A stretch of 64,000 nucleotides of DNA from Neoceratodus forsteri. Taxonomy: Eukaryota > Chordata > Ceratodontiformes > Ceratodontidae. Within the stretch, counting starts at the first letter, position 1, and every line of letters starts with the position of its first letter. The DNA lies in NCBI GenBank assembly GCA_016271365.2, contig CM028129.1:1002491501-1002555500 (forward strand), given 5' to 3'. The notes below the pieces were generated by a model. That model saw only the letters and a program-made list of their open reading frames with translations, had not been told where the DNA came from and searched no databases. The translations under genes were made by a program, and so were the position numbers. Of the stretch, positions 34,870-46,083 are shown piece by piece.

Positions 34870-36860
34870 ATGGCTGACCTCTTCAACACTGGAGCCCCTC
34901 TCCGCCTATTGGAGGAGCTTCCAATGATCAGTTTCACCAGTAGGCTGCTCTTATGGAGCAGTGGGCTTGGAGGTTGGACCGATTGCCCGAACCGGCCAGT
35001 TTGACACTGGATCCTTTGGGTTCTTTGGTTCCGGGATGGCAGGAGGGGCGGTTAGGTCTTCCTAGTCACACAGCACCTTCTTTGGTGCTGTTGACTCCGT
35101 GCTCTGATGTCTATCCCCCTCACATGGCTGCAGCACAGCGGTCTATACTGATGCCCTTCTCTCCTGCCATTTTTGATCCTGTAACTTCAAATCACAGTTC
35201 TCAGACTTCTGTAACATTGCCATCATCTGCGGTGCTGACTTTTCTGGCTCTGAGGTCCCTTGCAGCGCCGCAAGTGCTGTCGGTGCCGTTTTCGGTGCCA
35301 CGGGCTCTGTTGGCACCATCCTCGGTGTTGGGGCTGGTGGCAGTGCCGGGTGCGGTGCCACACTATCTGTCAGTGCCTCTGATGCTGGGGGTAGCATTGG
35401 CTGTGGTGTTGCACTCTTTGTCGGCGCCATGTGCAATGCTGTTTTCTGTGATGGCTCCTCCTTTGTTCTCGCTGCTGTTTTCATTGGAGGGATGGGTGTG
35501 GCGCCATTTAGTTTCCAGAGGTTTTTGACTCCAGTTCTTTCTCCTTCTCTTCTTCCTCCTGGTTTTCACTCCATTCCTGCCTATATAGTCCTCCCTGGAC
35601 TATCAGGAGATGATTTTGAACCCGATCCAGATCTTAGACTGGGTGATGATGTTGATGCTGACACTGCCCTAGGGGCAGGGATCAAACCTCCTGCAGAGCT
35701 TGTTATTGAGGACCTTTCCTTTAAGTCTCTGCTCAAGAATTCAGATTCTACCCTTTCTCTCCAGACCACAGAAATTGATCCTGGGAAGCTTTTGTGCCTG
35801 CTATATCTTCATGTCCCGGAAATCCCTATGGATTTAAACTCTCCGGTACAGCCCTCTTTCAAGAACCGTTCACAGATGGTGTGGAAGAATCCGGCTCTTA
35901 TTCCTTCTGTGGCCAAGTCCATAGACAGGATATATGCCCCTTCCAAGGATCACCCCATCTTGGCTTCACAAGCCTTTGCTGATACCATTGTGATCCTGGC
36001 AGAGAATGATAAGGCTGTCCTCCCTCAGGGATCTACAGTCCATTCTATAAATAAAAAAATCTCACAAAATAGACACCTTAGGTAAGAGAGTCTTCGCTGT
36101 CTCAACCCTGGGCATGCGCATTGCCAGCTACCAGGACTATTTTTCTCAATATGAATATGTTCTTTGTCATTCGCTCAAAGCAATGGTAGAAGCTCTGCCC
36201 GAATCGGAGGTTAACTCAGAGCTACTTCAAACCATAACTAGGGGTATCAAGTCCAATAACCAACATGTTAAAGCTGCAATGGATACCTTCGAAACCACTT
36301 CCCGGGTGGCGGTGGCTGGCATCTGCACCTGTCGTTACTCTTGGCTGCATACTTTGGACTTCACAAATGACACCCAGCAGCAAGTCATGGCCTTACCTTT
36401 TGATGGTATGTATCTGTTTGGACCTCAGGTGGAATAAGCACTAGAGGTCACATGGAAGACTAGGTCTGCCATTAAGACAGCCAGACCTACACCCACCCAC
36501 CCACTCCTGAGGGGGTGGGAACAAGCGCCAGTTTCACAACCATCAGTCCTTTTGGGGCAAAGGCAGAGGAGGTTTTAACAGAAACTAGAACCCTCAGCAG
36601 CAAAAGAAAGCGCAGCAAAAGGTACAAGGCCCAAAAGCACCCAGTGCCACCTTCTGAGTTTCCGGCCCAGGTTCCACCTCAGCTTCCCGAGGGGGACTCC
36701 ACCTCAGCAGTGGGAGGATGTCTGACTCAGTTCTACAACCAGTGGAAATCTATGACATCAGACAAATGGGTCCTCAGGATAATCCGCAAAGGATGCTCTC
36801 TCAATCTTTTGGAAACCCCTCCAGATCATCCTCCCAAAACGGCAGCCCAGGCCGTTGGCG
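34870..36860 (+). pseudogene. DIRS-2 gag-like gene
   Basis: The structural protein of the element. The clearest part is 35429-36085, which includes an acidic segment (DDFEPDPDLRLGDDVDAD) and ALIPSVAKSIDRIYAPSKDH, a block shared with DIRS-1 near 10520. 36114-36437 continues with SQYEYVLCHSLKAMVEALPE and DTFETTSRVAVAG, resembling the helical capsid-like region. The earlier frame at 34953-35528 is valine-, serine- and alanine-rich with a degenerate CGGTGCC-type nucleotide repeat (about 35230-35430). Frame changes at about 35430-35530 and 36090-36110 break it. Confidence 0.7.
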
Positions 36861-37553
36861 GTACAATCAGACCTTCTTGCTTCTGAGGTACAAGGCCTTC
36901 TGAACAACAGGGCAGTAGAAGTAGTTCCGCTGGATCACCGAAACACAGGTTTCTACTCCCATTACCTTCTGGTTTCAAAGAAAACCAGCGGCATGCGCCC
37001 CATTCTGGATCTCAGAAAGCTAAACAAGTTCCTACAAAAAGAGAAATTCAAGATGATACCACTCAGTACCCTGCTAACTTTGATTCACTGACATGATTGA
37101 CTAGCCTCCCTGGACATTAAGGATGCCTACCAACACATTCTCATACACCCAAAGCACCACAAATGCCTAAGGTTCATGGCATTGGGTCAACACTATCAGT
37201 TCAGAGTACTGCCCTTTGGGCTATCCTCAATGCCTCGAGTTTTTACAAAGTGTGCAATTCTTGCGGCGCACCTCAGCAAAATTGGAATACAAGTGTTTCC
37301 ATATCTGGACTACTTGCTTCTTGCAAGTCCTTCCAGGAAAGAGACTTTGGAGGCCGTGGCCATGGCCTCAGACTTCCTCATGTCCATGGGAGTCCTACTG
37401 AACCTCAACAAGTCAAAGCTGCAGCCCTCCCAGAAGCTCCTCTTCATAAGAACTCTTCTGGACACCTCCTGTGTGAAGGCTTTTCTTCCAGAGGACAGAA
37501 GAAGTGATATCTTACAGATGTTCCGATACATCAGAGAACACATCTCGGTTTGA
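36855..37553 (+). pseudogene. DIRS-2 reverse transcriptase, active site altered
   Basis: 36855-37091 gives SDLLASEVQGLLNNRAVEVV, NTGFYSHYLLVSKKTSGMRP and LDLRKLNKFL. An in-frame stop at 37089 is followed by the palm with ASLDIKDAYQHILIHP, and from 37176 FRVLPFGLSSMPRVFTK. The active site at about 37302-37313 reads YLDY instead of YLDD, which removes a metal-binding aspartate. The rest of the domain to 37553 is open. DIRS-1 and DIRS-3 both keep YLDD here, so this is a change in this copy. Confidence 0.85.
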
Positions 37554-37562
37554 GCTAACTCA

Positions 37563-38130
37563 ATGCAGTGGATACTGGGCCTCATGGCATCCTTGGTGTT
37601 CACTGTACCCTTGGCTCATCTTCACATGAGTACCTCTCAGTGGATGCTCAGTGCTGAGTGGTCCCCAACCACTCACCCTCAGTCCTTTCTCATCAAGGTG
37701 ATGGAACCTCTGAAGAGGTCGCTCACCTGGTGGTCTCAGGAGGACAACCTTCTGGAAGGATATCCCTTCACCCCTCTGGATTATCAACTCTCCATTACCA
37801 CGGCCACATCTGTGATGGGTTGGAAAGTTCACTGCCGGAATCTCCACACCCTGGGTACGTGGACTCAGGAAGAGTCTCAGCTTCACATAAATGTCCTGGA
37901 AATGAGAGCCATCCTCCATGCAGTCCGAGCTTTGAAGGACATACTCTGTCACAAGAACATTCTCCTTCAAACGGACAAGGCAGTGATGTACTACATCAAC
38001 AAACAGGGTGGAGTACACTCTTACCGATTATGCAGGGAAGCAATGAGAGTGTGGGAATGGTGCCTGGAGCACAAGGTTCTGATTCAGGTGGTTTACCTGC
38101 CAGGAGTACAAAACTAGCTGGCAGACTGTC
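37563..38130 (+). pseudogene. DIRS-2 RNase H
   Basis: An open frame of 184 residues. The first catalytic block reads ITTATSVMGW where DIRS-1 and DIRS-3 have TTDAS, so the first aspartate is lost. The glutamate block INVLEMRAILHAVRAL is kept (about 37890). The third block reads LLQTDKAVMYYINKQGG, missing an asparagine relative to DNKA in DIRS-1. A stop follows VYLPGVQN at 38115-38117. Catalysis is unlikely. Confidence 0.85.
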
Positions 38131-38470
38131 TCAGAAGAACAGAGGCGGATCCTCACGAGTGGTTTCTTATCATTCAGTCACTCTTCAGAGAGTGGGGAAC
38201 TCCAGAACTGGACCTTTTTGCATCCCCGCTCAATGCAAAACTGCCTCTCTTCTGCTTCAGAAATCCAGGACCTGGCATTTTTTGTAAGGATGTATTCAGA
38301 CTGCGGTGGACAAAATGCTTTCTATACACATTTCCTCCTCTTCCCCTACTTCAGAGAGTACTGCTCAAATTGGAGTCCCAGGGGGGCAGAATGATTCTCA
38401 TTGCCCCCTTCTGGCCTTGGCAGATATGGTTCCCGCTACTCAACAGACAATCGGAAACCCTCCTGAAAAT
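38131..38470 (+). pseudogene. DIRS-2 methylase-like domain
   Basis: Follows RNase H with EWGTPELDLFASPLNAKLPLF (about 38191-38255) and IAPFWPWQIWF (about 38400-38430). The spacing and the APFWP motif match the adenine-methylase-like region described for DIRS1 elements, whose function is unknown. The frame shifts near 38290-38370. Confidence 0.6.
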
Positions 38471-39538
38471 GCTTCCTCTTCAGACGAACCTTCTGACCCA
38501 GGGTCCTGTGGTCCATCCCAACCTAAGGTCGCTTCACCTTCACGCTTGGCTCCTGAAGAGGTGAATAGGTTCAATGTTTCTTATAGAGAGTCAGATGTTC
38601 TTTCGGCCGCGCATAAGCCGGCCACTAGAAAAACCTACACAGCTAAATGGAAGCGTTTCTCTACCTGGTGTGCAAAATCATCTTGGAATCCTTTTTCCTG
38701 CCCACCAAATAAAGTCTTGGAGTATCTTTTAGACCTCTCAAACACAGGTCTGCAGTACTCATATATCATGTCGCTGGCTCAGTTGCCCATAGTTAAGAGG
38801 TTTCTTAGGGGTATTCTGCATACTAGACTTCCTATTAGGCGTCAGTTGCAGCCTGGAACATTAACATTGTGCTAGACATGCTCACTCGTAAACCTTTTGA
38901 CCCTCTATCTACTTACGAGTTGAAGTTCCTCACTTGGAAAATGGCCTTCCTGGTGGCCATTACTTCAGCACATAGAGTTTCTGAAATACACACACTGGTC
39001 ACAGATCCCCCCGTACACTGTATTTCACAAGGACAAAGTAGTTCTTAGGAATCATCCTAAGTTTCTCTCTAAAGTTGTCTCAGAATTCCATCTAAATCAA
39101 CCTTTAGTCCTTCCTTCCTACTTTGCGAACTTCCAGAATGAAGGTGAGCATACCCCTCATTCGCTGGATGTTAAGAGAGTATTGCGGTTCTTTGTAGATA
39201 GAACAAAGGAAATTTGCAAGGCTCAACAACTGTTTTCCTTCAGCGAGACCTGGCTGGGTCAACCTGTTGCTATCAGATGCATTTCAGGGTGGCTGGTGGC
39301 ATGCCTTCACCACTGCTATTCTATGGCACAGGTCAAGTTGGAAGGCAGAGTGTATGCTCACTCTACCAGAGTAGTCGCAGCATCTCTGGTGGAAATCCGT
39401 AAAGTGCCCATTGCAGATATTTGCAATGCAGCTACCTGGAGCTCCATGCATACATTTGTTAAGCACTACGCCTTGGATGTCAATGCCAGACGGCCTCTGT
39501 CCTTTGGCAGAACCATTCTTAATGGGCTATTGTCCTAG
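38471..39538 (+). pseudogene. DIRS-2 tyrosine recombinase
   Basis: The N-terminal part (38560-38875) includes LAPEEVNRF, KPATRKTYTAKWKRFSTWC and VLEYLLDLSNTGLQYS. Compared with DIRS-1, about 40 bases are deleted after LQYS. The catalytic residues are present: arginine in SAHRVSEI (about 38970), HSTR (39357-39377) and tyrosine in FVKHYALD (about 39466). 39182-39538 is a clean C-terminal frame ending at FGRTILNGLLS. Frameshifts around 38870-38890 and 39010-39180 inactivate it, although the R-H-R-Y set is still readable. Confidence 0.85.
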
Positions 39539-39590
39539 GCAAGTAAGCTCTTTATCTCCTGCCGCCTGTCTTGGGGGATTATTTAGCTTG

Positions 39591-39708
39591 GTACTCTCCC
39601 ATTAGTGTGAATGAGTGATGGAGACTTTATGTCCAGAAAGATATGGAAATTATGTACCTACCATGATTCTTGATCTTCTTGGACGAAGTCTCCATGACTC
39701 ATTCACAC
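39591..39708. repeat. DIRS-2 internal complementary region
   Basis: Joins the reverse complement of the left end (ATGGAGACTTTATGTCCAG) to that of the right end (CTTGATCTTCTTGGACGAAG). The join lies near 39640, just before ATGGAAATTATGTACC. It fixes the two element ends used above. Confidence 0.85.
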
Positions 39709-39879
39709 ACCCACCCACCATAACCCAAGCTCACTTCTGTGTTTATGGTCTTCACTTCCTCAATGGCTGAGCTGTGAATACTTTATGTTGACCCTTCTTA
39801 CATGGGTAATTCAGACTATCTTATGTCCAATTTGTAGGTTAGTCCTTTCTAGGTTAATTACGCTGCACCTCCTCGGAAA

Positions 39880-40102
39880 AAATGTACTGAGGTGGTTGGA
39901 GGGTCGATGCCGAGATAGTCATTACTGTATGTGCCAGGGTTGCGGTGCCCCTTCCTCACAGCTCCATCTCTGGTGCTGGCCCTCCTGAAGAGTTTGCTCC
40001 CGCTGGGTCCTAGTGCCTCCGGCGTACTCACCACTAGTGTGAATGAGTGGTGGAGACTTTGTCCAAGAAGATCAAGAATTACGGTAGGTACGTAATTTCC
40101 AT
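39880..40102 (-). repeat. DIRS-2 right inverted terminal repeat
   Basis: Counterpart of 34175-34380. The outermost bases (GGTAGGTACGTAATTTCCAT) extend beyond the left repeat, as also seen at the right ends of DIRS-1 and DIRS-E1. Confidence 0.9.
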
Positions 40103-40141
40103 TTCTTGATCTCCCTGTGTGTCTTCACCATTCATCACTGA
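40103..40141 (+). repeat. DIRS-E1 internal complementary region, second half
   Basis: TCTTGATCTCCCTGTGTG followed by TCTTCACCATTCATCACTG is the reverse complement of the DIRS-E1 right end. The region from here to 40907 is pyrimidine-rich with no recognisable gene. Confidence 0.8.
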
Positions 40142-40907
40142 ATCCCTCCCACCTTCCCTTCACAAGGCCTCAGTCTCTGTGTCATACCACATCCCTACTG
40201 GCCCCCCTCTCTTGGGTTATTTCTTCCTCTCCGACAGGCCACTGGGAGGCCTTTAAGAGAGCTTTGGATATGGGTGAGTGGGGCCACATAGGTTTTTTTT
40301 TCCTCAGGGCCTTCTGGTGGGCCCCTCTCCATCCTGGTCCTTCCATGGGATGCCTCCATCCCATGAAGTCCATTGTCTGTTCCAGGATGGGTGGTTTTGG
40401 GCTGTCCATAATTCAGTTGCCCTTGTTACCTTCTCTTACCTTCCCTGATGTGAATGATGTGTTTTAGGTGGTCCCTTCTCTTCCTCCCTCCTTGAAAACC
40501 TGTTTTCTCCTTGTGGTAACTGCAGGGGGGGAGTGAAGAGTGTGATTTTCCTCTAGGGAGTTGGGATCAGACCTAGGGGTGGCCTTACCCATCCAGAATT
40601 CTGAAAATTTGGAATCTCCTTGAACATATGGCGATCTTCTGATCGACCTTGTCCTCATGGGTCCTGGCCTCCCCACTCCATCTTTCCATGCTCCCTAAAC
40701 CCTCTCTCTCTATATACTTTCTCTCTGTCTTCTTTACCTCTTGGTCATTCAGATACTGGGGCATCCTGGCCCATAACCCTTTTTTCTTATCTGTCCTCTC
40801 ATTGATTTATTCTTTTTCAGTTGCTCCTTTTCCTTTTGTTGTCCCTTGGGCTCCCTTGCCCCGCCCTTCTTTCTCTATACTTTTTTTTCTGTTTGCCTCT
40901 CTGGCAA

Positions 40908-41091
40908 GCAGAACTGAGGTGTAGAAGGACCCAAAGGCCATTTCTGGCCAACCTGCGAGTGCCATGCAATGCGTTGGCCCTGTGGGCAATGCCGATGGCA
41001 CAGGCTCCTCTTTCCTGGCAGACACCCAACAGTGATGAATGGTGAAGATACACAGGAAGATCAAGAATTATGGTAGGTACATCATTTTCAT
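40908..41091 (-). repeat. DIRS-E1 right inverted terminal repeat
   Basis: Reverse complement of 31315-31486, with a right-end extension to about 41091 (TGGTAGGTACATCATTTTCA). Confidence 0.85.
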
Positions 41092-42867
41092 TTATGGCCC
41101 CAGCTGTACATACATATCAAATCAATGATGGCAGTACGAAGCACATAAGTATGGTTGTGCTAAGAGTATATGTTATATATGTTAACAAAAGAAAAAAACT
41201 TTGACAGTGCCTGCAGTATGCAGGCACACTGTTTATAAGACTTGTACTCCTTTGTTGCAGCTTAAACAGAGGTCATTTAGGTAGATTTGGATGGTTAAAA
41301 GATGTAGATGTAAAGTCTGTGAGAGCCACATTACACAATGAACCCTGTTTTGAAAGGAACTAGCTTTGACAAAAGGCCTCAGCCTCAGCTAAATAGCCAT
41401 AATTCAATTTAAAATGTGAATAGATACTCTGGAGAACTGGTCAAGGTGGGTGGGAGTGTCTGAAGTGGATCTGTATGAGTAGCAGTTAAACAGTTACACT
41501 GAGCAAATGTTTTCCAACTGGAATTCTTTGAAGAAAAAAGGGCTTGTAGTCTCTACCAATCAAAGGGCCAAGACCCAAAGTGTAGTGGGAAGAGACAAGA
41601 AGCATACTGAATCCTGGGAAATCTGAGCAAAGGGAATTCAAACACTCTTTTTCTTCACCCCACCTCTGAGGCACAAGAGGGGGATTGGCTATGTGCTACA
41701 GAAGAGAAAAGAGCCATTTCTCTATAAACTGCTTTGTGCAGAGACTTCAAATATCTCATGGTAAGACTTAGAATTTTAGTCAGTTTAGTTAGTTTCCTTG
41801 TTCTCTGCTTTTGTTGCTAAACCTGTTTATAATACATTTCCTGGCTTATGTGTATTCCCCATTGCTTTAGCACTATATATCTTGTAAATTTTGTGTAAAT
41901 ATTAAATGTTTTATTGTTAATATTTATGTGTCTGCAGTGTTTTTATTACAGGTACTTTGTTTTATGGACAATTCTGTGATCTGCCCCTTGAAGAGAGCAC
42001 TACCAGCATAAAAAGTAAATGTGTTTAATACAGAGCAGGGTAAGGAGTACTTTGAGTGACTAGGGGGATTCCTATGTCCGAGAGACTTTGTACTTTGTGA
42101 GCAAGAACCTGGCCTTGTTTTATGTGAGCAACAGCCTGTGATGAAACTTGATGGAAGCAGCCCTGAGTAAGTTGTGACTTGACTGGTGTCAGCCTGACTG
42201 AGCCAGCAAGTTCCCAGTGACCAACCACAGTGTCCTGGTAAGTGATGTGACAGTCATACTTTTGTGTTTACTCTTTGTGATGTTCTTATGGACAAAAAAA
42301 AAAAAAAAAAATTTGTGAATACTGAAACAAAATGAGGCATTGCAGCAGCAAGGTTTGCTGCCACCTGAGAGACCACGGTCCATGTTTGAGTACCAAAATG
42401 AGGCTGTCTGGGTGCTGGACAAGTTATGGATGTATGGAACCTACCATCTTGGTAGGGAGGGCACAGGCAACCTAGCATTCATAAACCCCCACTGCATGCC
42501 GACTAAGGAACTGCCGTAGTGTCAGCTTGAAGACAGCCAGTCACCCACCCTTCCAGCTTGAGCAGGGGTACAACCGTGGCAACCCTGGTTGGGGTAAGGG
42601 ATATGGAGAAGTGCAAAATGTGGCAAACACAAATAAAATCAATGCACCATGGATACTAAAAAGTAAAAAGGTAGGTCTGTTGTTTCATGAATAAGTTCAT
42701 GGTATATACTGGTGAGAGGTTGCATGCCCCCAACCTTGAAGCTGGTCAAACATACCTCAAAATAATTTCAACCAGCTTCACAAACTTGGAAGACAACTCC
42801 CTGTCTTTGTGCCAGGAAGCCATTTTATACAGTATAAGGTTTTATCCATGCAAATGGAACCCAGTTA
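41092..42867. other. Intergenic, no gene
   Basis: No coding or known repeat family identified. A-run at about 42294-42311 preceded by T-rich sequence may mark an old retroposition end, but no body was recognised. Confidence 0.5.
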
Positions 42868-43338
42868 TAAACACAGAAAATTGCAGCAAAGAACCCTTAG
42901 ACCCACCCAGTCTGCCCAAGGGTCCCCTGACTAGTGTACCTCTGCAGACTCTTGCTGGTCTCCAGGGACCCACCCCCTCCCTGTTTCTGTAATATGTGCC
43001 TGTGTCTATACTATATATCCACACTTAAAACCTTCCACCATTCTAGCCTCCACAACTTTGACTGATGGTCAGTTCCATGAGTCTACCACCCTTTCTGTAA
43101 AGTATTATTTCCTCACATCTTTTCAGAAATTTCCCCCTTCCAATTTCATTACATGTCCTCCAGTCCTGCATTTTGTTTATCACTGTGAGGTACTTGAAAG
43201 TCTCAATCATGTCACCTCTCATTTTCCTGTCCTCTGGAGTGTACATATTGAGATTCTCAGTCTCTATTCATAGGGTGTCCCTTACAACCCCTGTGCCATC
43301 TTGGTTCCCCTTCAATGGACCGCCTCAATTCTGTCTGT

Positions 43339-44698
43339 AGAAACATAGAAAACATAGAATTTGCTGGCAGATAAGGATAGCTTGGCCCACCTAGTTGGTC
43401 CATGTTTTCCTGCCTACAGTATCACCACAGATCCTACTTGATCTCCAGCCTATTCACCCACCCTTTCCATTTCCCTTAGCTTCCCTTATGCCTGTCCCAT
43501 GAATACTTGAACCCCACTGCTGTTTTCACCTCCACCATCTCTGCTGGAAGGCTGTTTTGGGAATCCAACACTCTTTCTGTGAAGAAGTACTTCCTCACAT
43601 CTCTGTTGAATTTACAGTTGCCCCCTCTAGCTTCTTATCATGCCCCCTTGTACTTTAACAAATTTTTTTCTGAAAAATACTTCCCTCTTCTACCTTGTTT
43701 ACTCCTATGAGGTATTTAAAGGTCTCTATCCTCCCCCTCCCTCCTTCAGGGGTGTATATATATGTATATATATATATATATATATAATAAACAAAGAACC
43801 TCTGTGCCAAACACTGAGGCAAGGGTTACCCAAAGGGCATTTGGCTGGGAAAGCCAAGTTTCAAGAAAATACAAAATCACACATGTCCCATAATGCAAAG
43901 CATCATGGGCTGCATATACAAATCACCACAGAATGTTATGCTGGTCCAACTTTAAGCAGAATTGCATGGTGCGAAAGGCCTCTCACACAGTTTGCAAAGG
44001 GTGCTAACAGAAGACATAGACATCACGTGTCTGTGTCTTTAATGCCTGCAACTAACAATGCTATTTCATCTGGTCTGCTGCGTAGACCAGCTGCCATTCT
44101 GTGGTATTCTATGCAACCATAACTTTACTATGAGGCATGTGTTTATGTTATATATATATATATATCCTTTAATCTCCTGTCATAGAGCTCCTTCTGATGT
44201 AGATCCTGCACTGTTTTTGTTGTCCTTCTCTTGATCACTTCCACTCTATGTCCTTTCTAAGATGTGGTCCCCAGAAATGGACATTGTACTGTAGGTGAGA
44301 TCTTACAACGATCTATACAGAGGCAATAACACCTCCTTCTTTCTTCTGGTGATACCTCTCCCTATGCATCCCAGCATATCGCTTGCCCTCCCAACTGCCA
44401 TTGTCACACTGCCTGGCTACCTTTAGGTCATCCAATATGATTGCCCCCAGGTCTTTTTCTTGCTTGGTGGTTGTCAGTACCACCTCCCTCATTTTGTATT
44501 CTGTTCCTGGGTTTCTGTGCCCCAAGTGCATTAGTTTGCTCTTTTTCACATTGAAACTCTGCTGCCATACCCTTGACCACTCATTGAGTTTCTCAGGTTG
44601 CTGGTCATCCTTTCCACCCCCCCGGAATGTCTGCCCTATTGAAGAGTTTGGTGTAATCTACAAAAAGGCAGACCTTCCCTACCAGTTCCTCTGCAGCG
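43339..44698 (-). mobile_element. Inner CR1 copy, 5'-truncated
   Basis: The 3' end lies at about 43339 (AAACATAGAAAACATAGAATT), matching the CR1-C 3' end phrase. It extends to a reverse transcriptase block (VGKVCLFVDYTKLFNRAD, about 44640-44690), where FVDY replaces FVDD. Its insertion between HLKK and DRIEA codons of the outer copy makes it the younger of the two. It carries LMHLGHRNPGTEYKM near 44510 and a TA microsatellite that was itself invaded. Confidence 0.8.
43785..44151. mobile_element. Small TA-flanked element inside inner CR1
   Basis: A ~367-base insertion in a TA microsatellite: TA runs at about 43755-43786 and 44150-44166 flank it, and CR1 protein homology stops before and resumes after. 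The ends are imperfect inverted repeats (ATAATAAACAAAGAACCTC against GAGGCATGTGTTTATGTTAT). No open frame with a known domain. A short stem TGGTCTGCTGCGTAGACCA lies at about 44077-44096. A mariner-type MITE would fit TA flanks, but this is unproven. Confidence 0.55.
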
Positions 44699-45860
44699 TC
44701 ACTTTCTTGAGGTGCAGTCTCCAGAACTGGACATAATATTCCAGGTGGGAGCATACCAGAGAGTGGTAAATTGGCAGCACCACCTTCTCCATCCTGTTGG
44801 TGATACCCCTCCCTACACACCCCAGTATCCCACCAGCCCTGTCCATGGACTTGTCATATTGCACTGCCACCTTGAGGTCTTATGAAATAATAACCTCGAG
44901 GCTCCTTTTCTGCCTAGTGATTACCAGTGCCCCATATCCTATACTCATCACCGAGGTTCATGTATTCATGGTGCATTATTTTGCACTTCTTGGCAGTGAA
45001 CTCAAATGCTGTGCCTTTGACCACTCCTCTTGTTTCTCCAGATCCCTATGCATTTTCTCTACTGCCATCTGAGTTTCCACCCTACTGCAGATGTTGGTGG
45101 CATCTGCAAAAAGACAGACATTTCCTGTCAGTTCCTCTGCAATATCCCCTGTAAAGATATTGAAGGGGGATTGGTCCCAGCACTGAACCCTTCAGTACCC
45201 TGCTGTTCACTCCTTGTCCTCAGTGTGTACGCTGTTTGCCACTGCCCTCTGCCTGCTATCCATTAACCAATTGCAGATTCAGTTTTATGATTTTGGCCCC
45301 AACCCCCAAATTGGTCAGCTTCCTAATCAACCTTCCATGCGGTACAGTGTCGAAGGCCTTGCTGAAGTCCAGATAGGCTATGTCCACTGCCCTACTCTTC
45401 GTGATTTTCAAGGTCACCCAGTCAAAGAAATCTATCAGATTTGTTTGGCATGTCCTTCACCCATGAACACATACTTCCCATGGTCCTGCAGCACATTGAC
45501 TTTTAGGTAATCAGCCACTTTGTTTTTCAGTAGGGTTTCCGTTAATCACACTCCCCACTGAAATTAGGTTGACTAGCCTGTAGTTGCTAGATTCCACCCT
45601 GCTGCTGCTCATATGCAGTGGGACCACATCAGCCCTTCTCCTGGCCTCCACAACTATTCCTGTTTCCAGTGAGCTATTGAACAAGGTTGTCAGTGGAGCA
45701 GCTAGCACTTTTCTAAGCTCCCACAGTACCTGGGATGTATCCAATCGGGTCCCAAAGCCCTATCAACTGTTAGGTTTGTATGTTCTTTCAGTACTCTTTA
45801 CACTGAAAATGGTTCTAGTGTTCACCCCTTCCCTCGTCACTTATCAGAAATCAATGTAAA

Positions 45861-46083
45861 AACATGTACTTTGCTTTATTTTGAGTGTTAATGTGTATTT
45901 AATACAAGATATTCTTTAGTTAAAACAGTCATGTTGATGTGTATAACTTTGTATTTTTGACACTTCTATCTCTGCTTTGAACTGTCGGAGCCACATTTCC
46001 TGGGATGCAGCATGATGTGATTTTAGTCTATGGACAGTTTTTCCCCTGCTAGAAAAACAGATCAGTTGAGCACCATGGTACAT
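45861..46083. other. Short gap, no gene
   Basis: Nothing recognised between the outer CR1 and DIRS-3. Confidence 0.5.

Larger units (their letters stand above)
34175..40102 (+). mobile_element. DIRS-2: full-length DIRS1-like element nested in DIRS-E1
   Basis: A 5928-bp element with inverted terminal repeats at 34175-34380 and 39880-40102 and an internal complementary region at 39591-39708. Its genes are on the plus strand in the order gag, reverse transcriptase, RNase H, methylase-like, recombinase. The left junction reads GTAA then ATCCTCCTAGAC; the right junction reads AATTTCCAT then TTCTTGATC. No target-site duplication is seen. It is the same family as DIRS-1 by protein similarity, and about equally long. 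It must be younger than DIRS-E1, which it splits. Confidence 0.9.
31315..41091 (+). mobile_element. DIRS-E1: short DIRS element lacking pol, split by DIRS-2
   Basis: The outer element consists of 31315-34174 and 40103-41091, about 3.85 kb in all. Inverted terminal repeats are at 31315-31486 and 40908-41091. Its internal complementary region (34108-34174 plus 40103-40141) contains rejoined copies of both ends and is where DIRS-2 inserted. Only a gag-like remnant is present; there is no reverse transcriptase, RNase H or recombinase. It therefore looks like an internally deleted, non-autonomous DIRS that needed helper enzymes. A 770-base spacer before the right repeat has no recognised content. 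Confidence 0.8.
42868..45860 (-). mobile_element. Outer CR1 copy, split by a second CR1
   Basis: Two pieces of one minus-strand CR1: the 3' piece 42868-43338 and the 5' piece 44699-45860. The 5' piece ends in protein block LEYYVQFWRLHLKK and the 3' piece starts with DRIEAVHW. In CR1-C the same blocks are adjacent (HLRKDIDRMEAVQ), so the two pieces were once continuous. The 5' piece includes a FADATNI block where the active-site aspartate is replaced, and GGILGCVGRGITNRMEKVVLP. Heavily mutated. Confidence 0.8.

Noticed and set aside
41690..41960. Solitary LTR (TATAAA-like box, polyadenylation-like signals)
   Set aside because: No TG...CA ends, primer site, polypurine tract or second copy could be identified.
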